Shown: piece by piece, positions 9,122 to 20,368 of the stretch
Layout of the letters: every line of letters begins with the position of its first letter
Numbering within the stretch: the stretch's first letter is position 1
Assembly: GCF_002022415.1 (NCBI RefSeq)
Contig: NZ_MUBG01000001.1
Location: 806,001 to 870,000, forward strand
Reading direction: 5' to 3'
From: Bartonella sp. WD12.1
GTDB lineage: Bacteria; Pseudomonadota; Alphaproteobacteria; Rhizobiales; Rhizobiaceae
Length of the DNA stretch: 64,000 bases
The notes under the pieces: generated by a model
What the model was told of the DNA's origin: nothing
What the model saw: the letters and a program-made list of their open reading frames with translations, nothing else
The model's database searches: none
Translations under genes and position numbers: made by a program

Positions 9122-10369
9122 ATGTCGTATTCGGTTGACGAACAAAAGCATATAGATGCAATCAAAAAAAGAATTGGATATAAAGAATTTGTCATTATCA
9201 TTGCAGCACTGATGGCAATTAATTCTATAGCTATTGATATTATGCTGCCAGCTATGCCTAATATTTTAAATAGCTTTAATATTATTAACGAAAATGATCA
9301 GCATTATATCATTTCTTGTTACCTTATCAGCTTTGGTGTTACACAAATATTTTTTGGTCCAATAAGTGACCGTTTCGGGCGGCGTAAACTTGTTCTCATG
9401 GGTCTTACACTTTATTCATTAACAGCACTTGGCTGTGCATATGTAACAAGTTTTCCCTTATTGCTTATTCTACGTATTTTGCAAGGCATTGGGGGTGCTG
9501 CAATGCGTGTGCTTACAATCTCCATGGTACGAGATCTCTACAACGGTCGAGAAATGGCAGAAGTTATGTCCATAGTCATGATGGTCTTTCTCATCGCAAC
9601 AATGCTTGGACCAATAATAGGACAGACGATTTTATTTCTTGAGCATTGGCAACTTATTTTTATATTCATGGCATTTGTTGGTTTTGGATTGATGATTTGG
9701 ATTTACCTGCGCTTACCTGAAACTCTCCATACACAGCGCTCTCTTTCCTTTTCTTCTATTAAAAGTGGTTTATGCCTTGTCATTACCAACCGGACTGCAC
9801 TTTGTTACACGCTCGCTACTTCTATTATGTTAGGCTGCATCTTTATTGCTGTTAACACATCGCAACAAATATATGAAGGAATCTATAACTTAGGTTTTTT
9901 ATTTCCTGTAGCTTTTGCAGCTAGTGCTGCATTTCAAGCAGTATCAGCTTTCTTAAATTCTCGACTTGTTCATCGTCTTGGAATGCGATGCATTGGTCAT
10001 AGTATGCTTCTACTATTTTGTACCATTTCATGCGTCTGGCTTATCGCATCCATTTTAACAGGCGGTATTATCTCTTTTTCTTTTTACATGATACTGTATT
10101 CTATATTAATGTTTACGTGCGGTGGTATTATGGCTAATTTCAATACACTTGCTCTTGAGCCTTTAGGAAAAATTGCTGGAACAGCAGCTTCTGTATCTGG
10201 TTTTCTTCAAACATCCATCGCTACAGGTATCGGTTTCTTCATCGCACAACGCTTTGATGAAACAATGATCCCCAATTCAGCAGGATTTTTCTTTCTCAGT
10301 CTCATAGCTATCTTTCTTGTATTATGGGCTGAGCGTGGAAGTCTTTTTAGTAAACATCACTCTAAATAA
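9122..10369 (+). CDS. MFS multidrug transporter, Bcr/CflA type
   Basis: About 415 residues with twelve predicted hydrophobic segments. Features are the first helix AINSIAIDIMLPAMPNI, typical of Bcr/CflA drug:proton antiporters, motif A GPISDRFGRRKLVLMG after helix 2 (about 80-95), and the motif-C-like LIATMLGPIIGQTI (about 158-172). It probably sits in the inner membrane and exports small drugs or metabolites; the substrate cannot be told. The start is placed at ATG 9122 because AAAGGG lies 5 bases upstream; a GTG two codons earlier (9116) is in frame but overlaps that site. It converges on parC, with a shared hairpin between them. Confidence 0.9.
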   Translation: MSYSVDEQKHIDAIKKRIGYKEFVIIIAALMAINSIAIDIMLPAMPNILNSFNIINENDQHYIISCYLISFGVTQIFFGPISDRFGRRKLVLMGLTLYSLTALGCAYVTSFPLLLILRILQGIGGAAMRVLTISMVRDLYNGREMAEVMSIVMMVFLIATMLGPIIGQTILFLEHWQLIFIFMAFVGFGLMIWIYLRLPETLHTQRSLSFSSIKSGLCLVITNRTALCYTLATSIMLGCIFIAVNTSQQIYEGIYNLGFLFPVAFAASAAFQAVSAFLNSRLVHRLGMRCIGHSMLLLFCTISCVWLIASILTGGIISFSFYMILYSILMFTCGGIMANFNTLALEPLGKIAGTAASVSGFLQTSIATGIGFFIAQRFDETMIPNSAGFFFLSLIAIFLVLWAERGSLFSKHHSK

Positions 10370-10378
10370 ACATAGCTC

Positions 10379-10407
10379 TTAAAGGGATTTTATAAAAATC
10401 CCTTTAA
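10379..10407. terminator. bidirectional hairpin between the MFS gene and parC
   Basis: Left arm 10379-10391 and right arm 10395-10407 are perfect complements (13 bp, core AAAGGGATTTT / AAAATCCCTTT) around the loop ATA. It sits between converging genes, 9 bp after the transporter stop and about 80 bp from the parC stop. The arms themselves supply A and T runs on either strand, consistent with termination from both sides. Confidence 0.65.
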
Positions 10408-10490
10408 ATTGCTATTGTCGATAAATTTAAAAGAGCCTAAAGCCTATTGCTAGTGCACTTTAAGCCAATGATTTATATGCTACTGTTATA

Positions 10491-12740
10491 TTAATTAGAA
10501 AATTTTCCTGATTTTGGAAATCCTTTTGGAACCAAGCGCCCCACTCCAGCACGTGTTCCCATCCACTCAATAAGCTCATCAGGCTGGCGATTAAAACTGC
10601 GTTCAGCTGTATCTTGCCAACTTAAACCTTCTGACAAATTAAAGGTTTTGGCATCAACAACACCACCATCTTTATAACGTTGCAAACGAACACCTTTACC
10701 ACGGCTCATTTCTGGTATTTGCTCTATAGCAAAGATAAGCATTTTTCGGTTTTCTCCAACCACTGCAACATAATCACCATTTACTGGAACGCAAAGCTTT
10801 ACCTTATCAGGAGATTTTACATGCATAATTTGCTTTCCTTTTCGCGTATTGGCAATCACTTCATTTTCAGAAACAATAAAACCATTCCCATATGCTGAAA
10901 CTAAAAGCCGCTTTTCCTGCGCATTATGTACAAAAGCTGTCAAAATATCATGTTCACCATCCATATCCACTAAAATACGAATTGGTTCACCGTGTCCTCT
11001 TCCTCCAGGTAAAACATTTGCACTAATAGTAAAAAATTTTCCACCAGTACTTACCATGACAATTTTATCTGTAGTAAATGCTGGCAATGCTAATTTTAAG
11101 CAATCACCCTCTTTAAAAGAAAGCATCTTGTAATCATTCAAATGACCCTTTAAAGCACGCATCCAACCTTTTTCAGAAATAATAATAGTTACTGGCTCTC
11201 TTTCAATCATTGCTTGCTGAATATCATTGACATCGTGCTTTGGAGCATCTTCAAACGTTGTACGTCTTTTGCCTAAAACAGTTTCAGGTCCAAAAATTTT
11301 CCGAACTTTTGTGATTTCATCTGAAATCATTTTCCACTGTTTCATATTGGAGGCTAATAAGGCTTGTAATTGCGCCTCTTCAGTCTTAAGAGACTGGAAT
11401 TCTTTACGAATTTCAAATTCTTCAAGTTTCCGTAAAGAACGCAACCGCATATTAAGAATAGCTTCAGCCTGATTATCCGTTAATTTGAAATGTTCAATCA
11501 ATTCTTTTTTGGGTTCATCTTCTTCACGAAGAATTTGGATCACCTTATCAAGATTTAAATACGCGATAAGATATCCATTAAGAATTTCCAATCGGTAATT
11601 AATTTCATTAAGTCGATAACTTGAGCGACGAACAAGCACTTCTTTACGATGCTCAAGCCATTGCTGTAAACTTTCACGCAAAGAAAGAACATTAGGCACT
11701 TTACCTAGAGTCAAAACATTAAGATTAAGAGGAAATCTTACTTCAAAATCAGTTAATTTAAAAAGTGACTCCATTAAAAGTTCAGCATCAACTGTACGAT
11801 TTTTGGGAACAAGGACAATACGAATATCTTCTGCAGATTCATCATGAATATCTTCAAGCATCGGCAAACGCCGTGCAAGTAATAATTCTGCCGTTTTTTC
11901 AATAAGGCGTGATTTTTGTACTTGATATGGAATTTCAGTAACAACAATGACATAAGAACCGCGGCTACTTTGTTCTTGATGCCAACGTGAACGCAACCGA
12001 AACAATCCACGCCCTGTACGGTATGATTCTTCAATACTCTTTTTAGGCTCAACTAAAATACCACCTGTTGGAAAATCAGGTCCAAGTACAAACTGATTTA
12101 AATCCTCATTGTTTGCACTGGGGTGAGCAATCAAATGCAATGCCGCATCACATAATTCAGCAACATTATGCGGTGGGATAGATGTTGCCATACCAACAGC
12201 AATACCTGATGAACCATTAGCTAAAAGATTAGGAAAAGTCCCCGGTAAAACAACAGGCTCTTCATCTTCCTCATTATAAGTTAAACGAAAATCAATGGCG
12301 TTTTCATTAATCCCTTCAAGTAACAATGCTGCAACTTCAGTCATACGTGCTTCTGTATAACGCATGGCTGCAGCATTATCACCGTCAATATTCCCAAAAT
12401 TGCCTTGCCCATCAATTAATGGGTAACGAACAGCAAAATCCTGAGCTAAGCGTACTAATGCATCATAAATAGATGCATCACCATGAGGGTGAAACTTACC
12501 CATAACATCACCCACAATCCGCGCACATTTAGCATAGGACTGTCCAGGATTAAGCTTTAATAAACGCATCGCATGGATAATACGCCGATGCACTGGCTTT
12601 AACCCATCACGTACATCAGGTAACGCACGGTGCGTAATAGTAGAAAGTGCATAAGCCAAATAGCGCTCCTGCAAAGCGGAACACAATTCTACTGACTCAA
12701 TACATTCTTTATCAAAAGGCTGACTCATTTTACCTGACAT
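10491..12740 (-). CDS. parC: DNA topoisomerase IV subunit A
   Basis: 749 residues, the ParC length in Alphaproteobacteria and clearly shorter than the GyrA encoded elsewhere in the window. With ParE it decatenates daughter chromosomes. The breakage-reunion domain shows [20 protein letters not shown] (30-49), [17 protein letters not shown] (84-100) and the catalytic tyrosine Tyr128 in AMRYTEARM. The C-terminal domain is short and lacks the GyrA box, which is why it is called ParC. At the position equivalent to E. coli ParC Ser80 the residue is Ala89, and at the Glu84 position it is Asp93. It is transcribed away from the aspS region. Confidence 0.95.
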   Translation of the reverse strand: MSGKMSQPFDKECIESVELCSALQERYLAYALSTITHRALPDVRDGLKPVHRRIIHAMRLLKLNPGQSYAKCARIVGDVMGKFHPHGDASIYDALVRLAQDFAVRYPLIDGQGNFGNIDGDNAAAMRYTEARMTEVAALLLEGINENAIDFRLTYNEEDEEPVVLPGTFPNLLANGSSGIAVGMATSIPPHNVAELCDAALHLIAHPSANNEDLNQFVLGPDFPTGGILVEPKKSIEESYRTGRGLFRLRSRWHQEQSSRGSYVIVVTEIPYQVQKSRLIEKTAELLLARRLPMLEDIHDESAEDIRIVLVPKNRTVDAELLMESLFKLTDFEVRFPLNLNVLTLGKVPNVLSLRESLQQWLEHRKEVLVRRSSYRLNEINYRLEILNGYLIAYLNLDKVIQILREEDEPKKELIEHFKLTDNQAEAILNMRLRSLRKLEEFEIRKEFQSLKTEEAQLQALLASNMKQWKMISDEITKVRKIFGPETVLGKRRTTFEDAPKHDVNDIQQAMIEREPVTIIISEKGWMRALKGHLNDYKMLSFKEGDCLKLALPAFTTDKIVMVSTGGKFFTISANVLPGGRGHGEPIRILVDMDGEHDILTAFVHNAQEKRLLVSAYGNGFIVSENEVIANTRKGKQIMHVKSPDKVKLCVPVNGDYVAVVGENRKMLIFAIEQIPEMSRGKGVRLQRYKDGGVVDAKTFNLSEGLSWQDTAERSFNRQPDELIEWMGTRAGVGRLVPKGFPKSGKFSN

Positions 12741-13024
12741 AGTACGTGAATAGAAACTTCCAAAATAAAAAATAAGTATGCCATAAGGCCTATTAAGTGC
12801 AAATTTTTAGTACCTGAACATTTTATAAAAACTATATTATGTAAATAACTATTGTAAGTAAAAAATAATAAGGAATTAAATTAATCCTGAAAATTCAGAA
12901 AAGAATGTTTATTATTTATTTTATCAGTCAATAGGAGAAAATGAAGTATTACTCCATAAAACTTATTTTATCATTTTTAAATACAACCTCTAATAAAATA
13001 GCACCAAAATGACAATTAATTTTA

Positions 13025-14815
13025 TTAATCATTTTTAGCTGTGCGAGCAATTCGAATTCCTAAATCAGACAACTGTACAGCAGAAACTTCAGATGGAGCA
13101 CTCATCAAAAGATCAAGCGCTTGTTGATTCATAGGGAATAAGGAAATTTCACGTAAATTTTTTACACCTTGCAAAAGCATGACGATACGATCGATACCAG
13201 CCGCCATGCCACCATGAGGCGGAGCTCCATAATGAAATGCACGATAAAGACCACCAAAACGTTCTTCGACAACCTCTTCAGAAAGGCCTGCAAGCTTAAA
13301 AATCTTCAACATCATTTCTGGTGAATGATTACGAATTCCACCTGATGCAATCTCATAACCATTGCAAACAAGATCATATTGAAAAGCTTTGATAGTGAGA
13401 GGATCTTGACAATCAATAGCCTCTTCTCCACCCTGAGGCATTGAAAAAGGATTATGTGCAAAATCAAGCTTTTTCTCATCCTCATTCCATTCAAAAAATG
13501 GAAAATCAACAATCCATGCTAAAGAAAAACATTCACGATCGATAAGATCTAATTCTTCTCCTACCCGTGTACGCGCAGCACCAGCGAAAGACGCAAATTT
13601 TTTCGGATTTCCTGCAACAAAAAAGCAAGCATCACCACTTTCAAGCCCAAGTTGCGCACGAATAGCTTCAGTTCTCTGCTCACCAATATTTTTAGCGATA
13701 GGGCCAGCTCCTTCAAAGACTCCATTTTCCTGACGCCAAAAAATATAGCCAAGACCGGGCTGCCCCTCACCTTGCGCCCATGCATTCATACGATCACAAA
13801 AAGAACGGCTTCCCCCTGTTTTAGCGGGAATAGCCCATACCTGCGCATGTTTATCACTAGCTAAAATCTGAGCAAAAACCTTAAAACCCGAATCGTAAAA
13901 ATGTTGAGAAACACTTTCCATAATAATTGGATTACGTAAATCAGGCTTATCTGAACCATATTTCTGGATTGCTTCATCGTACGAAATACGAGGGAAATTT
14001 TGTGTAACACACTTTCCATCTGCAAATTCTTTAAAAACAGAACGTATAATAGGCTCCATCGTTGCAAGAACATCTTCCTGCTCAACAAAACTCATTTCAA
14101 CATCTAATTGATAAAACTCACCTGGCAAACGGTCTGCACGCGGATCTTCATCTCTAAAGCATGGAGCTATTTGAAAATAACGATCAAAACCAGAAACCAT
14201 TAATAATTGTTTATATTGCTGAGGTGCCTGAGGCAGTGCATAAAACTTTCCTTGATGTATACGACTTGGAACCAAAAAGTCGCGTGCTCCTTCCGGTGAT
14301 GATGCCGTTAAAAGTGGCGTTGTAAACTCTGTAAAGATACAATCTTGCATATGCTTTCTTATGGAAGCAATAATTTCAGTGCGACGCATTATATTCTTGT
14401 GCATAGTTGTTCGACGCAAATCAAGAAAACGATATTTCAATCGAATATCTTCTGGGTAATCAGGTTCACCAAAAACTGGTAAAGGAAGTTCATCAGATTT
14501 TGAAAGAATTTCCACCTCACTTGCAAAAACTTCAACCTCACCCGTCAGTAAAGCGGCATTAATAACCTCATCAGCACGTGCACGTACTTCCCCATCCACA
14601 CGAATAACTGATTCAGCACGCACCTTCTCAACAATTTTAAAAGCAGGTGAATGAGGATCAACAACAATCTGTGTGATTCCAAAATGGTCTCGTAAATCAA
14701 TAAAAAGAATTCCGCCATGGTCACGAACACGATAAACCCACCCTGAAAGACGGACTTGTATTCCTACATCGCATTTACGAAGCTCGGCGCAATTATGACT
14801 GCGATAACGGTGCAT
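13025..14815 (-). CDS. aspS: aspartate-tRNA ligase
   Basis: 596 residues, the long bacterial class IIb form. It charges tRNA-Asp; in bacteria lacking asparaginyl-tRNA synthetase it also charges tRNA-Asn, which cannot be decided from this window. Domains in order: the N-terminal OB anticodon-binding fold (about 1-110, [19 protein letters not shown]), class II motif 2 ([16 protein letters not shown], about 217-232), the bacterial GAD insertion (about 300-410) and motif 3 GIDRIVMLL (about 541-549). It is divergent from rnd across a 137 bp spacer, a pairing seen in rhizobia. Confidence 0.97.
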   Translation of the reverse strand: MHRYRSHNCAELRKCDVGIQVRLSGWVYRVRDHGGILFIDLRDHFGITQIVVDPHSPAFKIVEKVRAESVIRVDGEVRARADEVINAALLTGEVEVFASEVEILSKSDELPLPVFGEPDYPEDIRLKYRFLDLRRTTMHKNIMRRTEIIASIRKHMQDCIFTEFTTPLLTASSPEGARDFLVPSRIHQGKFYALPQAPQQYKQLLMVSGFDRYFQIAPCFRDEDPRADRLPGEFYQLDVEMSFVEQEDVLATMEPIIRSVFKEFADGKCVTQNFPRISYDEAIQKYGSDKPDLRNPIIMESVSQHFYDSGFKVFAQILASDKHAQVWAIPAKTGGSRSFCDRMNAWAQGEGQPGLGYIFWRQENGVFEGAGPIAKNIGEQRTEAIRAQLGLESGDACFFVAGNPKKFASFAGAARTRVGEELDLIDRECFSLAWIVDFPFFEWNEDEKKLDFAHNPFSMPQGGEEAIDCQDPLTIKAFQYDLVCNGYEIASGGIRNHSPEMMLKIFKLAGLSEEVVEERFGGLYRAFHYGAPPHGGMAAGIDRIVMLLQGVKNLREISLFPMNQQALDLLMSAPSEVSAVQLSDLGIRIARTAKND

Positions 14816-14955
14816 AGTTTTCTGCCTTTAAATTATAATTGTTTCATACGCGTTACAAACGATTTTTGGCAGCTACTTGTCAAGATACCCCCTAAAAAAC
14901 CTAGAAAAAAATACAATAAAAGACAAATTTAACCTACTTATGCTATAATATAGTG

Positions 14956-16107
14956 ATGAAACTTATTACACAAACAACAGAACTTGAAATTGCAATTGCC
15001 GCTTTGAGTAATTCTGATTTTGTAACCGTAGATACTGAATTTATCCGCGAAACAACCTTCTGGCCACAATTGTGCTTGATTCAGCTTGCGTCTCCAAATG
15101 TTACAATACTTATTGACCCAATGGGACCCGATATTGATCTACAATCATTTTTCAACCTGATGGTAGATGAGAAAATTGTTAAAGTTTTTCATGCTGCACG
15201 CCAAGATATAGAAACTATTTATCATCTCGGAGGAATCATTCCCTATCCTCTATTTGACACACAAATAGCAGGATCAATTTGTGGATTTGGTGATTCTATC
15301 TCCTATGATCAAATTGTACAACGCTGCACTGGACATCATCTTGATAAATCATCTCGCTTTACAGACTGGAGCCATCGTCCCCTCTCTGAAAAACAATTGC
15401 TCTATGCTCTTGCTGATGTAACTTACTTAAGAGACGTCTATCTTTCATTGAAAAAGAAATTAGAAAAAAACAAACGAACTCATTGGATGAATGATGAACT
15501 TGAGATTCTTTTAACACCGACAACTTATGATATACCAGAAGAAGACGCATGGAAAAAAGTAAAAGGAAAAGTTAAAGCACCTCGTGAATTGGCTGCATTA
15601 CAAAAAGTTGCGGCTTGGCGTGAACGTGAAGCACGCAAGCATAACGTTCCACGTCGTCATATTATGAAAGATGAGTGCCTTATCGAACTTGCAATTCAAC
15701 AACCAAAAGACGAACTTGAACTAAAACGTTTACGCAGCCTAAAAAAAAGCGGGTATCACCCATCAACCACACAAGCATTAATCAAAGCTATCCATGAAAG
15801 TTTTGAAGTTGATATTGCTTCTTTACCTGACCTTCCCAAGCATAATCCTATTCATGATAAAACAGCTGCTGCAATTGAGCTGCTTAAAGTATTATTAAAA
15901 CTTGTTGCAAATGAAAATGACATTGCTCCTAAAATTATCGCAACTTCCAATGATTTAGAAAAAATCGCTCATGGTGGTATAATGGAAAATATCCCTGCCA
16001 TGAATGGCTGGCGTTATGAAATATTTGGTCAAAAAGCAGAACAAATGCTAAAAGGCCAGCTAGCATTTTATTTTCATAATGGAGAGATAACAACTAAGCG
16101 ACTTTAA
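14956..16107 (+). CDS. rnd: ribonuclease D
   Basis: About 383 residues. RNase D is a 3'-5' exonuclease that trims tRNA precursors. The DEDD exonuclease domain is visible: VDTEFIRE (about 25-32, first Asp and Glu), HAARQDIE (about 81-88, third Asp) and YALADVTYLRDVY (about 154-166, motif III with the Tyr-x3-Asp pair). HRDC-type helices follow (about 210-290). The start is placed on the ATG at 14956; a GTG directly before it is also in frame. The gene faces the converging ppx. Confidence 0.94.
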   Translation: MKLITQTTELEIAIAALSNSDFVTVDTEFIRETTFWPQLCLIQLASPNVTILIDPMGPDIDLQSFFNLMVDEKIVKVFHAARQDIETIYHLGGIIPYPLFDTQIAGSICGFGDSISYDQIVQRCTGHHLDKSSRFTDWSHRPLSEKQLLYALADVTYLRDVYLSLKKKLEKNKRTHWMNDELEILLTPTTYDIPEEDAWKKVKGKVKAPRELAALQKVAAWREREARKHNVPRRHIMKDECLIELAIQQPKDELELKRLRSLKKSGYHPSTTQALIKAIHESFEVDIASLPDLPKHNPIHDKTAAAIELLKVLLKLVANENDIAPKIIATSNDLEKIAHGGIMENIPAMNGWRYEIFGQKAEQMLKGQLAFYFHNGEITTKRL

Positions 16108-16213
16108 CTTAACAGAAGATATTTCTACATAGAGATATATCCATTAAGCGTATAGTAAGTTCGAATGTGTGATTTTTTCAGCAAAATAGATTCTTAATTC
16201 ATCTATGAGAGAA

Positions 16214-17725
16214 TCATGAAATTTCAAACGTCAGAGATAATTTTGTTATCTTTGATAATTGTTTTAATCGTCCAAAAGGCCGTTCACCTATTAAATCAGC
16301 ATGGCGCATTGGAATACGTAATATAACATGATCTTGTTTTTTCTGCCATAATAAATCAGGTAAAATTCCTGTAGTAAAAGCACTAAAAAGATTAGCAATA
16401 CGCATAACCCCCCCAAGGATACGTGCCTTTTCAATCATATCACGAGTCGCTAATTTAAGAATATCTGGAATTTCTTTATCGGCAAATAAACCTGCATTAC
16501 GAAAAAAAACAGCTAATGCAGCATAAACACGCCCCTCATGAGAAATTCCTGGGTAGGATCCTAACGCTATTTGATTAGCTGCCTCATTACCTCGATAATC
16601 TGGATGTATACGCCAACCAATATCAGAAAGAAGGCAAGAAGCTTTACGATAACGATATTCATCTTCAGTTTCTGAAACTCCAAAAGTTTCAAACGCATTT
16701 GTAGTAAAATCAATGAGTTCATCTGCCTGCTTTGGTGAACGCGCCCGTAAAATAGCCATTTCTTGACAGGCCGCAATTAAAGGATCAGAAATGCGAACTT
16801 CTTGCAATAATTGTGAATAGAGAAAACCTTCACGAACTCCAGCACCAGAAAAAACTATTTTTTTAAAACCCATATACTGAATAAGTTCAATAAGAACGAC
16901 TGCTCCATAGGCTAAAAGTTGACGACGATTCTTTGAAATAGCTGAAATACCTTTCAAGTTATCAATATTATCACTAGCAACAAGGTGTAGAAAATCCTTC
17001 ATCTCAAGTGCATCAACTTCATAACCGTGTACAACAGGTAACAAATAATGTTTAGCTGCCATATGAAGTTTTGCCAGATTACGCCACGTACCTCCTACTG
17101 CATAAAAATAATGTGGCATACTTTTATGCATAAAAGAAGCTTCATAAAGTTTCTCATGAGCAATCTTTGCTGCTGCTGCAATATTGTTATTAGACATATA
17201 CTGCAACCGCAAACTACCCAATGGTAGCGTTATTCCTTCACCCAAGTTAGAATCACAAATATTGATAAGCTCAAGACTTCCACCACCAAGATCACCAGAA
17301 ACACCATTGGGACGATAAAAGGTAGAAATAACTCCATAAGCTGAATAAATTGCCTCTTCATTTCCTGAAAGAATGCGTATGCTATCATGTAGGATTTTTT
17401 CAGCATCTTGAATAAAAGCTACCCCATTTTTTGCTTCTCGCACTGCTGCTGTTGCAAAAGCATGAATCTCATCTACACCAATCTGTTGGCAAAGCGCACA
17501 AAATCGTTTCAATGTGTGCAATACCATTTCAGTTGATTTTTTTTCTAAAAAGCCAGTCTTTGCAACACCTTGACCAAGACCACAAAGAATTTTTTCATTA
17601 AATAAAACCGTCGGTGAGCGTACAAGACCTTCATAAACAACAAGCCGAACAGAATTCGAACCAATATCGACCACAGCAATGGGTTTACATCCCTTCAGCC
17701 TGCCTTGAGCACTTATATATGTCAT
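16214..17725 (-). CDS. ppx: exopolyphosphatase, Ppx/GppA family
   Basis: About 503 residues from the Met in MTYISAQGRL; an upstream in-frame Met at 17773 would overlap ppk by 41 bp and add a basic extension that I consider unlikely. Ppx removes terminal phosphates from polyphosphate, and relatives hydrolyse pppGpp. The ASKHA-fold phosphate loop is VVDIGSNSVRLVVYEG (about 18-33), followed by FATAAVREAKNG (about 88-99) and the second loop GDLGGGSLEL (about 143-152). A C-terminal HD-like helical part is present. It lies directly after ppk and is probably co-transcribed with it, pairing synthesis and breakdown of polyphosphate. Confidence 0.94.
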   Translation of the reverse strand: MTYISAQGRLKGCKPIAVVDIGSNSVRLVVYEGLVRSPTVLFNEKILCGLGQGVAKTGFLEKKSTEMVLHTLKRFCALCQQIGVDEIHAFATAAVREAKNGVAFIQDAEKILHDSIRILSGNEEAIYSAYGVISTFYRPNGVSGDLGGGSLELINICDSNLGEGITLPLGSLRLQYMSNNNIAAAAKIAHEKLYEASFMHKSMPHYFYAVGGTWRNLAKLHMAAKHYLLPVVHGYEVDALEMKDFLHLVASDNIDNLKGISAISKNRRQLLAYGAVVLIELIQYMGFKKIVFSGAGVREGFLYSQLLQEVRISDPLIAACQEMAILRARSPKQADELIDFTTNAFETFGVSETEDEYRYRKASCLLSDIGWRIHPDYRGNEAANQIALGSYPGISHEGRVYAALAVFFRNAGLFADKEIPDILKLATRDMIEKARILGGVMRIANLFSAFTTGILPDLLWQKKQDHVILRIPMRHADLIGERPFGRLKQLSKITKLSLTFEIS

Positions 17726-17732
17726 TGATATT

Positions 17733-19913
17733 TCAGTCTTTATTTGTCTTTTTTTTCTGCCGACGCAATGCAATTAAACGTAAAGCAGAAGATTTAAAAG
17801 ATTTGTCCCCCTCAGAAAGACTTGCATTGGTCATAAAATACTCCTGCGCATTAAACAGCTTCTCACCTTTTAATGGTGTTATACGTTTTGATGTTCCATC
17901 GCTCAATATATCAAAGCTTTGTTGGTTATCAATAATATTAGCTAACATAATTTGTGAAAGAATTTGTTGACGAACTGTCTTATTAAAAACTGGAACCAAC
18001 ACTTCAATACGATGATCAAGATTACGTGTCATCATATCGGCTGAACCAAAATAAACTACGGTATTTTCACTCGGCAAATCTTCACCATTACCAAAACAGA
18101 AAATACGGCTATGCTCAAGAAACCGCCCTATTATTGATTTTACACGAATATTATTCGAAATTCCTGGAATACCGGGTCTTAAACAACAGATACTACGAAC
18201 AATCAAATCAGTCTCTACACCAGCTTGGCTTGCACGATATAAAGCATCAATAATTTCAGGATCAACTAACGAATTCACTTTCATCCAAATAATAGCAGGT
18301 CGCCCCTGTTGTGCATTGACAGTTTCTTCTTCGATATGTTCAAGAATACGATTGCGCAATGTTAATGGAGAAAAAGCAATTTTCATTGCTTCCTTTGGCT
18401 GCTCATATTGAGTAATATAATCAAAAAGTAATGCAACATCACGACCAATGCCATCATCAGTGGTAAAAAAAGAAAGATCAGTATAAATTTTAGCGGTAAT
18501 TGGGTGATAATTGCCTGTTCCAAGGTGTACGTAAAAGCGAAGGCGATTTTCTTCGCGTCTCATTACTAAAGACATTTTAGCATGTGTTTTGAGCTCAATA
18601 AAACCAAAAACAACTTTAACACCCGCATGTTCGAGATTACGTGCCCAGCGAATATTAGCTTCTTCATCAAAACGCGCTTTAAGTTCTACTAAAGCGGTTA
18701 CTGACTTACCTCGTTTGGCAGCATCAATCAACGCGCTAACAATCGGACTATCATTCGACGTGCGATAAAGAGTTTGCTTGATTTCAACAACATCAGGATC
18801 TTGAGCAGCTTGACGTAAAAACTGCACAACAAAACTAAATGATTCATAAGGATGGTGAATAATAATATCACTCTCACGAATAGCTGCAAAACAATCACCA
18901 TTATACTTGCGAACACGTTCAGGAAAGTAAGGATTATAAGGAACAAATTTCAAATCATCACGTGGGACAGAAACAATTTCTGATATCATATCAAGCGCCA
19001 ACAATCCATTTAAAGTACTGATACAATTATCAGGAACTGCAAGTTCACTCGTTATAAGTTGACGTAAATTTTCAGGCATTTTCATATCAAATTCAATTCG
19101 AATGACTTGCCCACGACGACGCCTTTTAAGTGCAACTTCAAAAAGATGAACAAGGTCTTCAGCCTCTTCTTCCACCTCTATATCACTATCACGGATAATT
19201 CTGAATATACCGTTTCCCTTAACTTCATAATCAGGAAATAAATGGCTAACAAAAAGGCTAATAACATCTTCAAACGTGATAAAACGAAAACTCTTCCCCT
19301 CTTGAGGAAGTAGAATAAAACGTCTCAAATCAGCCGGCATACGTAATAATGCCGTCACACAGTGTTGATCAATATGGTGCAACAATTGGAATACAATAGA
19401 AAGACCTAAATTAGGAATAAATGGAAAAGAGCAAGAAGAATCAATAAATAAGGGCGTTAAAGTAGGAAGAATCGTGTTAAGAAAATGCTCTTCAAGCCAT
19501 AATCTTTCAAGTTTTGAAAGGTTGTTAGAGTGAATAATTTCAATATTATTTTGTTTTAATTCATGACATAAAACACAAAATTTCTGTTGCTGATTAGTTT
19601 GCAGATACGAAATTTCAGTTAATATAAAATCAAGTTGTTCCTGCGGGGTCCGTCCATCTGCACTGCGTTCTATAATCCCTGCACAAATTTGACCAACAAG
19701 GCCAGCAACACGAACCATAAAAAATTCATCAAGATTAGTCGCTGAAATTGCAAGAAAACGTAAACGCTCTAATAAAGGATGCTTCGGATTAGCAGCCTCC
19801 ATTACCACACGATTATTAAATTCTAGCCACGAAAATTCTCGATTAATAAATCGTGCTGGATCTTGCATCGTTATATTCTGAGCAGCAATCTGATCCGTTA
19901 TCGTCTGTTTCAT
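17733..19913 (-). CDS. ppk: polyphosphate kinase 1
   Basis: 726 residues. PPK1 makes long-chain polyphosphate from ATP at the membrane and cytosol face. Domain order is as expected: N domain ([16 protein letters not shown], about 22-37), head domain, then the two phospholipase-D-like catalytic domains. The autophosphorylated histidine is in [11 protein letters not shown] (about residue 442), followed by [11 protein letters not shown], the second conserved His stretch; [13 protein letters not shown] lies near the C terminus (about 640-652). The Lys/Arg-rich tail overlaps the longest possible ppx frame. The upstream spacer to the zinc-finger gene holds the promoters of both divergent units. Confidence 0.97.
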   Translation of the reverse strand: MKQTITDQIAAQNITMQDPARFINREFSWLEFNNRVVMEAANPKHPLLERLRFLAISATNLDEFFMVRVAGLVGQICAGIIERSADGRTPQEQLDFILTEISYLQTNQQQKFCVLCHELKQNNIEIIHSNNLSKLERLWLEEHFLNTILPTLTPLFIDSSCSFPFIPNLGLSIVFQLLHHIDQHCVTALLRMPADLRRFILLPQEGKSFRFITFEDVISLFVSHLFPDYEVKGNGIFRIIRDSDIEVEEEAEDLVHLFEVALKRRRRGQVIRIEFDMKMPENLRQLITSELAVPDNCISTLNGLLALDMISEIVSVPRDDLKFVPYNPYFPERVRKYNGDCFAAIRESDIIIHHPYESFSFVVQFLRQAAQDPDVVEIKQTLYRTSNDSPIVSALIDAAKRGKSVTALVELKARFDEEANIRWARNLEHAGVKVVFGFIELKTHAKMSLVMRREENRLRFYVHLGTGNYHPITAKIYTDLSFFTTDDGIGRDVALLFDYITQYEQPKEAMKIAFSPLTLRNRILEHIEEETVNAQQGRPAIIWMKVNSLVDPEIIDALYRASQAGVETDLIVRSICCLRPGIPGISNNIRVKSIIGRFLEHSRIFCFGNGEDLPSENTVVYFGSADMMTRNLDHRIEVLVPVFNKTVRQQILSQIMLANIIDNQQSFDILSDGTSKRITPLKGEKLFNAQEYFMTNASLSEGDKSFKSSALRLIALRRQKKKTNKD

Positions 19914-20101
19914 ATCTCTCAGATTAATCTGTCTTTACATTAATTTTAAAATAATTGGAAGAATTCTCATTTGCAAATTGTCTTAAAAAGCATTTTGCAT
20001 TATAGCGTATTTAATTACAAATTAATAAAGTTAACGTGTGATTTAAAATATTTGATCCCAATCATGTCTTATTAGACAATTTAGCTGGAGGCTTGTACAC
20101 A

Positions 20102-20350
20102 ATGTCTGACCACAATATTCTCCATTTCCAAAATGACCGTGGATATAAAATAATTGAAATTGGTGTAAAAGAATTCATGTGTGTAGGTACTACAGAACCA
20201 TTTGACCATCCTCATATTTTTATCGATATGGGAGCAGATGATGAAAAAATTTGCCCCTATTGCTCAACGCTTTACCGTTATAATCATTCATTGCCATTCA
20301 ATCAAACAAATCCAACAGGGTGCATATATCATATAGATAACCCGCTATAA
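20102..20350 (+). CDS. small zinc-finger domain protein (NDUFS6-like)
   Basis: 82 residues from ATG 20102, chosen because GGAGG at 20087-20091 lies 10 bases upstream; a TTG three codons earlier is in frame but too close to it. The sequence has a Cys in EFMCVG, then a His in DHPHIF and the CPYC pair with a following Tyr, matching the conserved zinc-finger family related to the mitochondrial complex I subunit NDUFS6. In Alphaproteobacteria these small proteins are widespread, but a function has been shown for few. The stop is 18 bp before the FAD monooxygenase start, so they likely share a transcript. Confidence 0.85.
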   Translation: MSDHNILHFQNDRGYKIIEIGVKEFMCVGTTEPFDHPHIFIDMGADDEKICPYCSTLYRYNHSLPFNQTNPTGCIYHIDNPL

Positions 20351-20368
20351 CTTCTAATATAATATACA